Part shown: positions 8,839 to 17,334 of the stretch, in pieces
Position numbering within the stretch: the first letter of the stretch is position 1
Layout: each line of letters begins with the position of its first letter
From: Planctomycetota bacterium
Lineage (GTDB): Bacteria > Planctomycetota > UBA1135 > GCA-002686595
Direction of reading: 5' to 3'
Assembly (NCBI GenBank): GCA_947484275.1
Contig: CANKOY010000031.1
Span: forward strand, 1-43,344
Length of the DNA stretch: 43,344 nt
Notes under the pieces: model-generated
Databases searched by the model: none
Told to the model about the DNA's origin: nothing
What the model saw: the letters and a program-made list of their open reading frames with translations, nothing else
Translations under genes and position numbers: made by a program

Positions 8839-10067
8839 GGGCGCGCTCCGGCGAACAGGGCCTCGTAGAGGCGTTCGTGTGCCTCGACGCTGTCCTCAAC
8901 CGTGGGTACGGCGGAAACGGCGAGACGGCGGCGCGCAACCTCCAATGGAGACGAATCGCGAACCAGCTCTGTGAGTGCGTGTGCCCAGACCTCGGGCTGT
9001 TCCGCAGGCAAAGCGCGCTCCCCTGCGACCAGTCGATCCCCCAGGGCGCCGCGATCGGAAACCCAGGTCGGTAGGCCGAGAGCGTGGGCCTCATCGAGCA
9101 CGAGGCCGTAGCTTTCGCGCACCCGCGAGGGAAATGCCGCGAGATCGGCCTGCGCTGCGAGGCGAGACAACTGCTCGCCGTCGTAGGGCCCGGCAACGAA
9201 CACGGGGCAGGAACCGCGGGCGCGCTCGACCTCCCCAAGGAAGGCCGCGGTGAGCGCTGAGCCCGCCAGACACAGCGTTGCACTTCCTTCCGGCATCCGA
9301 GACATGGCATTCACGAGATCCAGTGTGCCTTTTTCCGCGCACAGGTTTCCGAAGTGCAGCACGCGCAAGGGTTGCCCCGGATCGCGAGCCGCGCGCGGCC
9401 GCGGGCGCAAGGTCCGAGTCAGGCCCGGAGCGATCACGGCCTTGCGCGCTGGATCAAGGGCGATCAAGGCGGCGATTCGCTCGGCGTGAGACTCGCTTGG
9501 AGCGATCCAGCGCGCTGCGGCGCGAAGTTCTTGCTCGAAATTGCGCGCACGCTGGCCGAGGCCCTCCTCCAGATCCGGGAGACTCGCTCCGCCAGCCTCG
9601 GTCGCAATGCAGCGCGCGCAGGTCGCGAACGCTCCGCGGGGCGGGCAGGTAAGGCTGAGCGGCGAGACGCGAAAGAACCGCGGACACGTGGCGAACATGT
9701 CGTGCAGAGTCACTACCACGGGCCGCGCCGCGCCCAAGGAGCGCACCAGTCGCTGCGAAAGCGTTGCCCAATGGTGCACGTGGATCAGATCGCAGCCTGC
9801 GAGCGCACTGCCGATCAAGGCTTCGATCCGCGGGCGCGCCAGCTCGAGATCGAAGCGTTCCTCCTTGGTGCGGGGAAAGCGCAGCACCTCGAGTCCATCG
9901 CGTTCCTCGCGCAGGATCTCGCGCCCGTCGAACACTTCCTGCGTTCCCGCGGCGATTACGACCGAATGGCCGCGAGCCATCAGGCCGCGGGCCAGGGCGC
10001 GCGCCACGCGCTCGCTGCCGCCCTCGAACTCGGGCGCGAAATGGGCGCAGAGGAATCCGATCTTCAC
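8835..10067 (-). CDS. GT4 glycosyltransferase
   Basis: Fourth GT4 enzyme, 410 aa. It opens MKIGFLCAHFAPEFEGGSER with the GG loop at 16-17. LHD at 121-123 is followed by the Cys insert (Cys128, 141, 150, 153). The C-terminal part has FGNLCAEKGTLDLV and the donor motif RVRESYGLVLDEAHALGLP. It is closest in style to the 1698-3137 enzyme (ESYGL...DEA). The GTG start at 10067 overlaps the stop of the upstream PIG-L gene (GTGA), and its own stop overlaps the fusion gene. Surface glycan assembly is the likely role. Confidence 0.88.
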   Translation of the reverse strand: MKIGFLCAHFAPEFEGGSERVARALARGLMARGHSVVIAAGTQEVFDGREILREERDGLEVLRFPRTKEERFDLELARPRIEALIGSALAGCDLIHVHHWATLSQRLVRSLGAARPVVVTLHDMFATCPRFFRVSPLSLTCPPRGAFATCARCIATEAGGASLPDLEEGLGQRARNFEQELRAAARWIAPSESHAERIAALIALDPARKAVIAPGLTRTLRPRPRAARDPGQPLRVLHFGNLCAEKGTLDLVNAMSRMPEGSATLCLAGSALTAAFLGEVERARGSCPVFVAGPYDGEQLSRLAAQADLAAFPSRVRESYGLVLDEAHALGLPTWVSDRGALGDRLVAGERALPAEQPEVWAHALTELVRDSSPLEVARRRLAVSAVPTVEDSVEAHERLYEALFAGARP

Positions 10068-10738
10068 GTGGTCACTTTGGGGAAGCGCAGGAAAGCTTCA
10101 CTGCGGCTGGTGCGCTCATTGAACAGCGAGCTGCGCGAGCGCGCGTGCTCCTCCGCCTGCAGCGTCAAATTCGTCGAGCCCAGTTGGCTCGCGTACTCCG
10201 CCAGGGCCTGGAGTTTTTTCGGCCACGCACTGCTGATCTCGATCACGCGATCCGCGCGCAGGGGCGTCCAAACTTCATAGCCCCAGATCTCAGCCTTGGT
10301 GCGCGTGAACTGGGCGGCGCGGAACATGACGCGCGCCAGGGTTTTGTGATCAAGGTGCGCCTCGCCGGGCCAGGGTGCGTAAATGACGTCGGGAGTCAGC
10401 GCTTCGATCAGACCCGCCATCTGCCGCACGCCTGCTTCGAATTCGGCCGGCGTCAGGACGTGACCTTCGGGATGATTGAGGAATTGATAGTGGCGCAGGC
10501 CGAGCGCGTCGGCGGCTTTGCGCGCCTCGCGCTCGCGGGTGTCGCGCGGCCACTGGGGTTCAAGGCCCAGCAGTCCGTCGAAGGCGATGACCACGTGCAC
10601 CGGATCGCCCTGGGCCGCGTGCAGCGCAAGCGTGCCGCCGCAGCCGAGGACTTCGTCATCGGGATGCGGAGCGCACGCGAGCACGCGCTCTGGCAGAGGC
10701 GCGCGCATGATCTCAACTGTGGGGCGCCAGAGTTTCAT
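10064..10738 (-). CDS. PIG-L family N-deacetylase
   Basis: Standalone 224-aa member of the LmbE/PIG-L zinc deacetylase family, which removes acetyl groups from N-acetylated sugars. Metal-binding motifs are APHPDDE (His25, Asp27, Asp28) and AHLDH (His128, Asp130, His131). GCGGTLALH after the first motif is family-typical. It overlaps both neighbours by four bases. It resembles the N-terminal half of the fusion at 7180-8838, so the pathway has two such deacetylases. The substrate could be a nucleotide sugar or a lipid-linked sugar. Confidence 0.88.
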   Translation of the reverse strand: MKLWRPTVEIMRAPLPERVLACAPHPDDEVLGCGGTLALHAAQGDPVHVVIAFDGLLGLEPQWPRDTREREARKAADALGLRHYQFLNHPEGHVLTPAEFEAGVRQMAGLIEALTPDVIYAPWPGEAHLDHKTLARVMFRAAQFTRTKAEIWGYEVWTPLRADRVIEISSAWPKKLQALAEYASQLGSTNLTLQAEEHARSRSSLFNERTSRSEAFLRFPKVTT

Positions 10739-11949
10739 CGTTTGGAGATCACTCCGCGTTCCAGTTCCAAGGGCGAGAGCGGCTGCACGCGCGCAGGACT
10801 CGGTTTGAGAAAACTCCAGGGGCCGCGATCTGCTCGATGGACCGGGCCGCTAGGGTCGATCGAATCGAGCGCACGCGCAAAGTACCGGCCGCGATAGAAC
10901 CACTCGAACGCGCGCTCGTCCATGCGCCAACTCGCGCCGCCCACGAGGGCGCCCGCGGCCAGGGGAAAACTCGGCACCATGGCGATTTCCAACAAACGTG
11001 TGCCGGAGCCAGAAAATTCGAAACTCGGCGCGGTGTGACACTCGCCAAGCTCGCGAAATTCGCCTGGGGGAAAAACCGCGGAGGCGCCCACGAGGGCGTC
11101 GGCGAGAGCCAGCGGGCCGCGGGCCTCGGCGCCGAACCAGCGCTCGAAGTACGCGTCGCGCGACAGGTGCCGGCGACGTCCAGGTTCGCTGTCGCCGCGC
11201 TCGATGCCGCTCGAGCGTGCCCAGTGGTGCACGATTTCGGCCCGCGGCTCGAACACAAGCGCCAAACCTGCGCGCGACAGTCGCATGCACAAGTCTGTGT
11301 CCTCGAAGTACAGGGGATAGCGCTCGTCGAACAGTCCGCCGGCGCTAGCGATCGCCCGACGCGACAGGAGCAAGCAGGCTCCCGACAACATCTCGACTTC
11401 CGTGGGCTCGATGGCGGTCCACTCGCGCAATGCGTGCTGCGTGCGCGTGTTCGAAAGCGCGCGGGCCAACTCGGGTTCGCGCAGCGCACGCGCCGCGAGC
11501 CACTCGCCCTCGGGCGTCGGCAGCCGATTGGGCGGCATGCGCCACGTGCCCGTGGGCTCGAGAAAGGCGCGCGGTCCGATTGCGCCCGCGCCCGGTGTCT
11601 CGCGCTGGGTCCCAAGCAAACGCCCCAAGGCGCCGGGAAACAGAGCCAGATCTGGATTGAGCACTAGCACAAGATCCGAGTCCGAACCGCGCGTCTGGGC
11701 CAGGGCCAAGTTCATGCCCGCTGCGTAGCCGAGATTCTGCGCACTCTGCACGACTCGGGCGCCGAATTGCTGGAGCGCCGCCAGCTCGCGCCCCTGATCG
11801 GTGTTCGAAGCGTTGTCCACCACGACGATTTCCAGATCCGCGTTCGCGGCGCCCAGTTCGAGCCATTGCTGACGCACCGCACGCGCGAGCGCCAGCGCGT
11901 AGGAGCCGCTATCGAAATTCACGATCAAGGCCGCGAGTCGGAGGTTCAT
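10735..11949 (-). CDS. GT2 glycosyltransferase
   Basis: GT-A type transferase of 404 aa beginning MNLRLAALIVNFDSG. VVVDNASNTD at 42-51 fits the family. Where a DxD is expected it has LVLNPDLALFPG, the NPD form common in rhamnosyltransferase-like GT2 members. 'GGLFDERYPLYFEDTDLCMRL' holds the ED motif. About 130 C-terminal residues lie beyond the catalytic core and have no motif I recognise. The start at 11949 lies one base after the wzt stop. A longer in-frame reading would overlap wzt. Confidence 0.86.
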   Translation of the reverse strand: MNLRLAALIVNFDSGSYALALARAVRQQWLELGAANADLEIVVVDNASNTDQGRELAALQQFGARVVQSAQNLGYAAGMNLALAQTRGSDSDLVLVLNPDLALFPGALGRLLGTQRETPGAGAIGPRAFLEPTGTWRMPPNRLPTPEGEWLAARALREPELARALSNTRTQHALREWTAIEPTEVEMLSGACLLLSRRAIASAGGLFDERYPLYFEDTDLCMRLSRAGLALVFEPRAEIVHHWARSSGIERGDSEPGRRRHLSRDAYFERWFGAEARGPLALADALVGASAVFPPGEFRELGECHTAPSFEFSGSGTRLLEIAMVPSFPLAAGALVGGASWRMDERAFEWFYRGRYFARALDSIDPSGPVHRADRGPWSFLKPSPARVQPLSPLELERGVISKR

Positions 11950-11950
11950 T

Positions 11951-13162
11951 TCAACTCCCCTCCGCTTCCACGCGCCAGCGATGGTCCAACCGCACCAACC
12001 CGACTTCCTTGGTGCGCGCGCGGACCACAAGTCGCTCCGGAACAACGAATTCCTCGTAACGGTGTACGCCGTTCTCGTCAAAGAGCCAAATCAAGACGTC
12101 GAAAGTTCCCGCGAGCAGGCAGAGCTTGGGAAGTTCCAGCAGCGCGCGCCCATTGGCCCCCGAGACCGCCACGCCGTCGAGGTGAGTGCCCATGGCGGAC
12201 ACGAGCGTCCGGTCCTGGCGCATGAAGCCGACACCGATCGCGAGCCCACGTTGCGGCGCCGGATCCCGCCAGCGCACTTCCACTTGGATGCCCGCGCCAC
12301 TTTCGATTTCCTGCACGGGCTGGCCGGCACTGTCCTGAACCGTCGCCCCGAGGACCTGCGGCGCGCCGGGTGCACGATTCCCCTTGGCGCCGTCGCCCAT
12401 GCCGCCGCCTGCGCCCAGCGCGCGTTCGGACTCGCGCGCGAAGCTTGCGTAGTCGTTGGTCACGTCCACCGCGGGCCCAAGAGCTCGCACGCGACCGGCA
12501 TCGATCCACGCGGCTTGATCACAGATCTGGCGCACGTCGTAGAGACTGTGGCTGCACAGCACCAGGGTCGTGCCGCGCTTTCGAAACTCGAGTACTCGGT
12601 CAACGCACTTCTTCTGGAAGGCCTGATCCCCCACCGCGAAAACTTCGTCGATCAACAGCACCTTGGGTTCGACCGAAGCAGCGATCGCGAACCCAAGCCG
12701 CATGCCCATGCCGCTGGAATAGGTGCGCACGGGTTGGTCGAGGAATTCGCCGAGCTCGGAAAACTCGGCGATCGAACTCTCCTTCTCGCGCATCTCGCGC
12801 GGCGAGAGTCCCAGCAACAACCCCGCCAAGAAGATGTTCTCGCGCCCGGTGAGGTCGAGGTGGAAGCCCGCGCCCAGTTCAAGCAAGCTCGCCACCGGAC
12901 CGCGAACGCGCAGGCGGCCCGCACTGGGGGCGCTGGTTCCCGCCAGCAGGCGCAGCAGTGTCGATTTCCCCGCGCCGTTGCGCCCGATCAACCCTAAGGC
13001 GGCGCCGGGCGCCAGACTGAGGGTGACATCGCGCAGGGCCCAAAAGGGTTCGTGCCCGCGAATCCAACCCAGGCTTGCGAGCTCCAGTGCCTTGTGCGCG
13101 CTGCTGCGGTAGCGCCGGTAGGACTTGCCCAGTTGCTGCGTCTCCAGTGCAGGCTCGCGCAT
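11951..13162 (-). CDS. wzt: Polysaccharide ABC exporter ATPase with carbohydrate-binding C-terminus (Wzt type)
   Basis: ATPase of an ABC-2 O-antigen/teichoic-acid type exporter, 403 aa. Walker A is GRNGAGKST at 60-68, the signature is YSSGM at 148-152, Walker B is VLLIDE at 168-173 and the switch is CSHS. This is the degenerate signature typical of Wzt/TagH. After about residue 265 comes a beta-rich domain ('VEVRWRDPAP...VGFMRQD...LFDENGVHRYEEF'), which fits the Wzt C-terminal domain that reads the glycan end. Export with terminal modification is therefore likely. The ATG at 13162 is one base after the permease stop. Confidence 0.93.
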   Translation of the reverse strand: MREPALETQQLGKSYRRYRSSAHKALELASLGWIRGHEPFWALRDVTLSLAPGAALGLIGRNGAGKSTLLRLLAGTSAPSAGRLRVRGPVASLLELGAGFHLDLTGRENIFLAGLLLGLSPREMREKESSIAEFSELGEFLDQPVRTYSSGMGMRLGFAIAASVEPKVLLIDEVFAVGDQAFQKKCVDRVLEFRKRGTTLVLCSHSLYDVRQICDQAAWIDAGRVRALGPAVDVTNDYASFARESERALGAGGGMGDGAKGNRAPGAPQVLGATVQDSAGQPVQEIESGAGIQVEVRWRDPAPQRGLAIGVGFMRQDRTLVSAMGTHLDGVAVSGANGRALLELPKLCLLAGTFDVLIWLFDENGVHRYEEFVVPERLVVRARTKEVGLVRLDHRWRVEAEGS

Positions 13163-13163
13163 G

Positions 13164-14099
13164 CTAGACCTCGTCCGGCAGGCGCCGAGCGCCGCAGGCG
13201 AACAGGAAGCTGCCGCTGCACAGTGAGACTGCGGCCCAGACTGTGGCGTGAAGCATCGATTCAAGGAGTCCCGCGCTGAACGCCTCGCTCGGCGCCTGGC
13301 TCATCAAGGCTTGTCGCCAACAGGAAACGAAGGCGTGCATCGGGTTCCATTGGAGCCACGGCAAGAAGGGCTCGACACCTGGCAGCACTGCCGCGGAGGG
13401 GATCCAAAAGATCGGCGTCGCGAACATCCACAGCGTCGCGAGCACGCCGACGAAGTGCTGTGTGTCGCGCAGCAGCGCGTGCAGTGTCGCGAACACAAGA
13501 CACAGCCCCAGCGTGAACAGCGCCTGCAGCACGAAGATCAGCGGCACACAGATCACCGCAGCCCCGGGCAGGGGCCAAATTCCGGCGAGGGAACTGACGG
13601 CAACGAAGGCTGCGAGGCCCACGAGCATGAGGATCTGCTGCGCGATGATGGTCTGCAGCGGCAGGACCTCCGCGGGGAACGCCGCGCGCTTCAGGAGTTC
13701 GCCGCGCTCCGTGAAGGCCAGGGTCCCGCGGGTCAAACTCTCGGCGAAGGCGGACCAGGTCACGACACCGAGAAACAGATACACGCCGGTGGCCGCGTCT
13801 GAGCCGTCCGCCTGGGACGGGAAGCCCATGCCGAAGACACGCGCGAACAGCGTGTAGTACACGGCGAACAGAGCCAGGGGCTGGAGCACCGGCCAGAGCT
13901 TCCCCAACACCGTTCCCGACAAGCGCGCCGACAATTCGCGACGGGCTCCAGCCAACCACAGCGCACGATGGCGCACCAAGTTCCCCGGCACGGCCCAGGC
14001 GCGGCCCAAGGTCCGAGTCAGGATTGGCGCATCCGCCTCAGTCCATTCCGCGGACGCTCTGTGCGCGACGGGCGGCGTCGAACTGCTGGGAGGCACCAT
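13164..14099 (-). CDS. wzm: Polysaccharide ABC exporter permease (Wzm type)
   Basis: ABC-2 type membrane protein of 311 aa. A soluble N-terminus of about 45 residues is followed by the amphipathic segment typical of Wzm/TagG ('HRALWLAGARRELSARLSGTVLG'), then about six membrane segments. Examples are LFAVYYTLFARVF, GVYLFLGVVTWSAF, ILMLVGLAAFVAV, VLQALFTLGLCLVFA and LATLWMFATPIFW. The phrase TPIFW...WNPM is characteristic. It is paired with wzt one base downstream. As the first gene of the cluster it suggests that transcription starts in the 130-base gap upstream. Confidence 0.92.
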   Translation of the reverse strand: MVPPSSSTPPVAHRASAEWTEADAPILTRTLGRAWAVPGNLVRHRALWLAGARRELSARLSGTVLGKLWPVLQPLALFAVYYTLFARVFGMGFPSQADGSDAATGVYLFLGVVTWSAFAESLTRGTLAFTERGELLKRAAFPAEVLPLQTIIAQQILMLVGLAAFVAVSSLAGIWPLPGAAVICVPLIFVLQALFTLGLCLVFATLHALLRDTQHFVGVLATLWMFATPIFWIPSAAVLPGVEPFLPWLQWNPMHAFVSCWRQALMSQAPSEAFSAGLLESMLHATVWAAVSLCSGSFLFACGARRLPDEV

Positions 14100-14204
14100 G
14101 GACGTAGTACAGAACCCGGCGGGGCCGAGTTCCAGGGCCTCCTTTTCGACTCCCTGGCCCGGGGGCTTGGGGCGGCGCCCCGGGATTCACTCGCTTTCGG
14201 TCAG

Positions 14205-14217
14205 GACCGGCCCGGTC
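14205..14217. repeat. GACCGG-C-CCGGTC palindrome between wzm and a lipoprotein gene
   Basis: A perfect 6-bp inverted repeat with one central base lies in the 130-base gap between the lipoprotein stop (14230) and the wzm start (14099). Other short inverted repeats are nearby (CCAGGG...CCCTGG at 14132-14157). It could end the upstream operon or bind a regulator. There is no T-run after it. No strong promoter hexamers were seen for wzm. Confidence 0.35.
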
Positions 14218-14229
14218 GGGGGACGGACT

Positions 14230-14730
14230 TCAGTTCTTGACCCGCTCGCGGATCCCGCGCCGCGGTTCGCCGACCTCCAGCGAATTGCCGACGCGCGCCT
14301 GGATCTTGCTGAGCAGGATGTTTGCGGCGTCGACGTCATCCGCCGCCTCCTCCCACTGGGCGTAGCGCAGGTCCATGGGCCGAGCAAGGTCCTCGTTCGT
14401 GTCCTTCTCGACCTGCAGAAAAATCGTGTACTTGCCAGGCTCGGAGCTCTCAAGCCGCAGGCGCACGCGCTGGCGGAAGCCCTGACCCTTGAACGGCGCG
14501 AGCGAATAGCGCCAGCCAGTGAGCGCCACCATGGTCGCGGGATCGGCGCCAGCCCCCACGGGGAATCGCTGCTCCTGAAGTGCGTCGAGGGCGACGCTCC
14601 ACAGCACGCGCTCGCTCGGCGCGCTCGCCGCGGCCGAAATCCACTCGGCGGGGTACTTGCGTTCGGTTTGGCACGCGCAAATGAACAACAGAACGCAGGC
14701 CAGTGACATCCAACGCATCGGGGTTTTCAT
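14230..14730 (-). CDS. Small lipoprotein, hypothetical
   Basis: 166 aa with a lipoprotein signal: basic start (MKTPMRW), hydrophobic core and Cys20 in ICAC. The mature part is soluble and beta-rich ('WRYSLAPFKGQGFRQRVRLRL', 'GKYTIFLQVEKDTNEDL'), followed by a helical end. It resembles outer-membrane lipoproteins found in planctomycetes, but I cannot name a family. Its ATG overlaps the der stop (ATGA), so it is translated with der. Function unknown. Confidence 0.75.
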   Translation of the reverse strand: MKTPMRWMSLACVLLFICACQTERKYPAEWISAAASAPSERVLWSVALDALQEQRFPVGAGADPATMVALTGWRYSLAPFKGQGFRQRVRLRLESSEPGKYTIFLQVEKDTNEDLARPMDLRYAQWEEAADDVDAANILLSKIQARVGNSLEVGEPRRGIRERVKN

Positions 14731-16085
14731 CGATCGTCTCCTGGGGTGGTCTCGCGGTCGCGCAACACGATGTGCAGCGGCACCTCCTTGAAAGGCAGGT
14801 CCTCACGCAGCCGGTTGGTGAGATAGCGTAGGTAGTCCTTGCCGATCAGTTTCTTGTCGTTGACAAAAACAATGAAGGTCGGCGGGGAGGCCTCGGCCTG
14901 GGTGGCGTAGAGGATCTTGACCCGATGGCCCTCGCTGGAAGGTGAGCGTGCTGTGGTCGCGTCCTTCAGGATCCGGTTGAGCTCGCCGGTGCCGACCCGC
15001 ACGCGCGCTTGCTCGTAAAGCCCGAGGGCGGTCTTGATCAGCCCACTGACGCCCTGGCCGGTCGTCGCGGTCAGGAAAATGATCGGCGCGAAGCTCAGTC
15101 CGAGCAACTCGGCGCGCAGGTATTCGGTGAAGGCGTCGCGGGTCGCCTCGTTGACGAGGTCCCACTTGTTGCCGGCGAGGATCAGAGGCTTGTAGTGATC
15201 GACCGCGTAGCGTGCGAGCTGCTTGTCGATGACGGACATTTCCTTCGACAGGTCGATCAGCAACACGACCACATCGGCGCGCCGAATTTGCTTGTAGCTG
15301 CGCGCGTCGGCGTAGAACTCGATCGCGTCGTTGATGGCGCGCTTGCGCTTGACTCCAGCCGTGTCGATCGCAACGAAACGACGTCCGTCGCGCTCAAACA
15401 AGACGTCTACCGCATCGCGCGTCGTGCCGGGAATCTCGCTGACGATCATGCGCTCCTCGCCGGCGAGCTGGTTGATCAAGGTGGACTTGCCCGCGTTGCG
15501 CTGGCCGACGATAGCGAGCTTCATCACCGTGTCGTGGGGCTTTTCTTCTTCCGCGGCCGGCGGCAGCGTGGTGATGATCGCCTCGAACAGGGGATCTGTC
15601 CCACCGCCGGACTCGGCGCTGATGGCGAACGGTCCGAGGCTCAGGCCCAACTGTCGAAAGGAATCCACGTCCCATTCCAGCCCGCGGCCTTCGACTTTGT
15701 TGACCACCAGGAACACCGGCACGGTCACGCCCCGCAAACGCCGCGCAACTTCTTCATCGAGGGGCGTCAGTCCGTCGCGAACGTCCACCATGAACAGGAT
15801 CAGATCCGCCATGGCCACGGCGGCGGCCACCTGGCGCTCCACATCGGCGCCAAGGTCATCGCGGTCGACGATGCCGATGCCGCCCGTGTCGATGGCCTCG
15901 ATCCAGCGCTCACCCGCGGAACACACAAGGTGGGCTGGCACGGCCACGCGATCACGCGTGACGCCCGCAGTGGGTTCGACGATGGCGACGCGCGAACCGC
16001 ACATGCGGTTGAGCAGCGTCGATTTGCCGACGTTTGGGCGGCCGACGATCGCCACACGACGCAGTTGATGTTGAATTGCACTCAT
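14727..16085 (-). CDS. der: Ribosome-assembly GTPase Der (EngA)
   Basis: Der has two tandem GTPase domains and a C-terminal KH-like domain and helps mature the 50S subunit. This protein is 452 aa, the usual length. The first domain has GRPNVGKS at 15-22, DTGGI and NKVE. The second has GQRNAGKS, DTAGV and NKWD. The KH domain ends with 'LTNRLREDLPFKEVPLHIVLRDRE'. The second P-loop reads GQRNAGKS rather than the usual G[RK]PNVGKS, a mild substitution. It overlaps queE upstream and the lipoprotein gene downstream by ATGA. Confidence 0.97.
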   Translation of the reverse strand: MSAIQHQLRRVAIVGRPNVGKSTLLNRMCGSRVAIVEPTAGVTRDRVAVPAHLVCSAGERWIEAIDTGGIGIVDRDDLGADVERQVAAAVAMADLILFMVDVRDGLTPLDEEVARRLRGVTVPVFLVVNKVEGRGLEWDVDSFRQLGLSLGPFAISAESGGGTDPLFEAIITTLPPAAEEEKPHDTVMKLAIVGQRNAGKSTLINQLAGEERMIVSEIPGTTRDAVDVLFERDGRRFVAIDTAGVKRKRAINDAIEFYADARSYKQIRRADVVVLLIDLSKEMSVIDKQLARYAVDHYKPLILAGNKWDLVNEATRDAFTEYLRAELLGLSFAPIIFLTATTGQGVSGLIKTALGLYEQARVRVGTGELNRILKDATTARSPSSEGHRVKILYATQAEASPPTFIVFVNDKKLIGKDYLRYLTNRLREDLPFKEVPLHIVLRDRETTPGDDR

Positions 16086-16921
16086 GGGATCTCGAGCACT
16101 CGGTGCATCTGCGGCATGACCCGCACGGACAGGGACAGGTCGAGTGCAGCCTCGACGACAGCGCGAATCAGATTGATGGGAGCGGCGCGCACGCCCGCGA
16201 CCGGAGTCACGGGCTGCACGAAAAGCGGAGTCTTGGGCGCAAGCTGCGCCAGGTCACACAGCAGGTCCTCGTAGTCCTCGGCCTGACGCGCGCCGGACAC
16301 GATGAGCTTCGCGCAGGCATCGCGGCCAGCGATCATTTCCAGGCACGCGCGGCGCGCACTGGACCATTCCTCCGCCGTGGCCGGCGAGGCTTCAAAGTCG
16401 GGACCCGCGAGATTTTGCACGGCTCCCATGTCCTGAGGCAGTTTGAGGTCGAGGCTGACGTGGTCCACTGCGTCGAGCACGCGTGCAAGCGAACGCGGGT
16501 GAGCGCCAGCCGTCTCAAGATGTACACGCCTGTCGCCGACCATTCCGCACAGGCCGCGCACGAATTCGGGCCACATCAAGGGCTCGCCACCGGTGACGCT
16601 GACGGTGCGCGCGGCTCCGCGCTCCACCTCGGCGATCCAGCAGGCGACTTGGAAGGGAGTGGCCGACGAGGGACGGCGGTGAATCACAGCCGGCTCTTCG
16701 GCTGTCGCCGCCAACGCGATGCGCGCGCCGCTCTCTCCGTCCAGGGCCCAGGAGCCCGGCGTGTCGCACCAAGCGCAGCGCAGGGGACAGCCGCGCAGGC
16801 GCACGAAAACCTGGGGTTCTCCGGCGTACCGGCCTTCTCCCTGGAAGGAAGAGAAGACCTCCATGATCGGAGCCGCGAGGCTGGAGTGCACTGAAAACGG
16901 TCCGCCCATGGTCGTGTTCAT
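16082..16921 (-). CDS. queE: 7-carboxy-7-deazaguanine synthase (radical SAM)
   Basis: QueE converts 6-carboxytetrahydropterin to 7-carboxy-7-deazaguanine, the precursor of queuosine and other 7-deazaguanines. The 279-aa protein opens with an N-terminal substrate region (EVFSSFQGEG at 21-30). The radical-SAM cluster is C45-x3-C49-x2-C52, the form expected for this fold, and TGGEPL follows. The start ATG 16921 is preferred. A longer in-frame reading is basic low-complexity sequence running into the small basic protein gene. No queC, queD or queF lies in this window. It overlaps der by four bases. Confidence 0.92.
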   Translation of the reverse strand: MNTTMGGPFSVHSSLAAPIMEVFSSFQGEGRYAGEPQVFVRLRGCPLRCAWCDTPGSWALDGESGARIALAATAEEPAVIHRRPSSATPFQVACWIAEVERGAARTVSVTGGEPLMWPEFVRGLCGMVGDRRVHLETAGAHPRSLARVLDAVDHVSLDLKLPQDMGAVQNLAGPDFEASPATAEEWSSARRACLEMIAGRDACAKLIVSGARQAEDYEDLLCDLAQLAPKTPLFVQPVTPVAGVRAAPINLIRAVVEAALDLSLSVRVMPQMHRVLEIP

Positions 16922-16982
16922 GGCGCGGACGACAGTGGAAGTAAGGAGCGGCCTAGCGGCGCGACAAAGCGCGCCGCGCGGG

Positions 16983-17279
16983 TCACTTCTTCTTCGGCGC
17001 AGCTTCCTTGGCCGGGGCCGCGGCCTTGGCGCCGCCTGCAGCACCCGCCGGGGTCCCGCCAGCGGCCGGAGTTGCGCCCGCCGCACCGGGGGCCTTCGGA
17101 GCCTTCTTGGCGCCAGCGATCTTGAACTTCGTGCGCACCTTCGGCATCCGGTAGGCGGAGTCGGTCTTGGGATCGAGCTTGCCTTTCTTGACGAGCTGCT
17201 GCAGACGCTCGCTGCGCGTCAGCACGGAGCGCTCACCGATCAGAGTGTTGATGCCGCGAAGGGAAGAGTGAATGGACAT
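16983..17279 (-). CDS. PVC-type small basic protein with Ala/Pro/Lys tail
   Basis: 98 aa. The first 55 residues (MSIHSSLRGINTLIGERSVLTRSERLQQL...) match the pattern I know for the small basic protein family of Chlamydiae, Verrucomicrobia and Planctomycetes (TIGR04137). Its function is unknown, but the small size, high charge and frequent placement near translation genes suggest a ribosome or nucleic-acid link. Here the core is followed by a low-complexity tail of about 43 residues rich in Ala, Pro, Gly and Lys, ending KEAAPKKK and reminiscent of histone H1 tails. It sits between an anchored membrane protein gene and queE. It is the best phylum marker in the window. Confidence 0.88.
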   Translation of the reverse strand: MSIHSSLRGINTLIGERSVLTRSERLQQLVKKGKLDPKTDSAYRMPKVRTKFKIAGAKKAPKAPGAAGATPAAGGTPAGAAGGAKAAAPAKEAAPKKK

Positions 17280-17334
17280 GTGAATGCGATAGGGTGATTG
17301 GCGCCGTGGCCAGGTGGACGATTCGTGATCTTGG

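Noticed and set aside
6283..8868. 861-codon open frame on the plus strand opposite the GT2 and PIG-L/GT2 genes
   Set aside because: Antisense to genes with intact catalytic motifs. Composition is Arg/His/Gln-rich with no recognisable fold.
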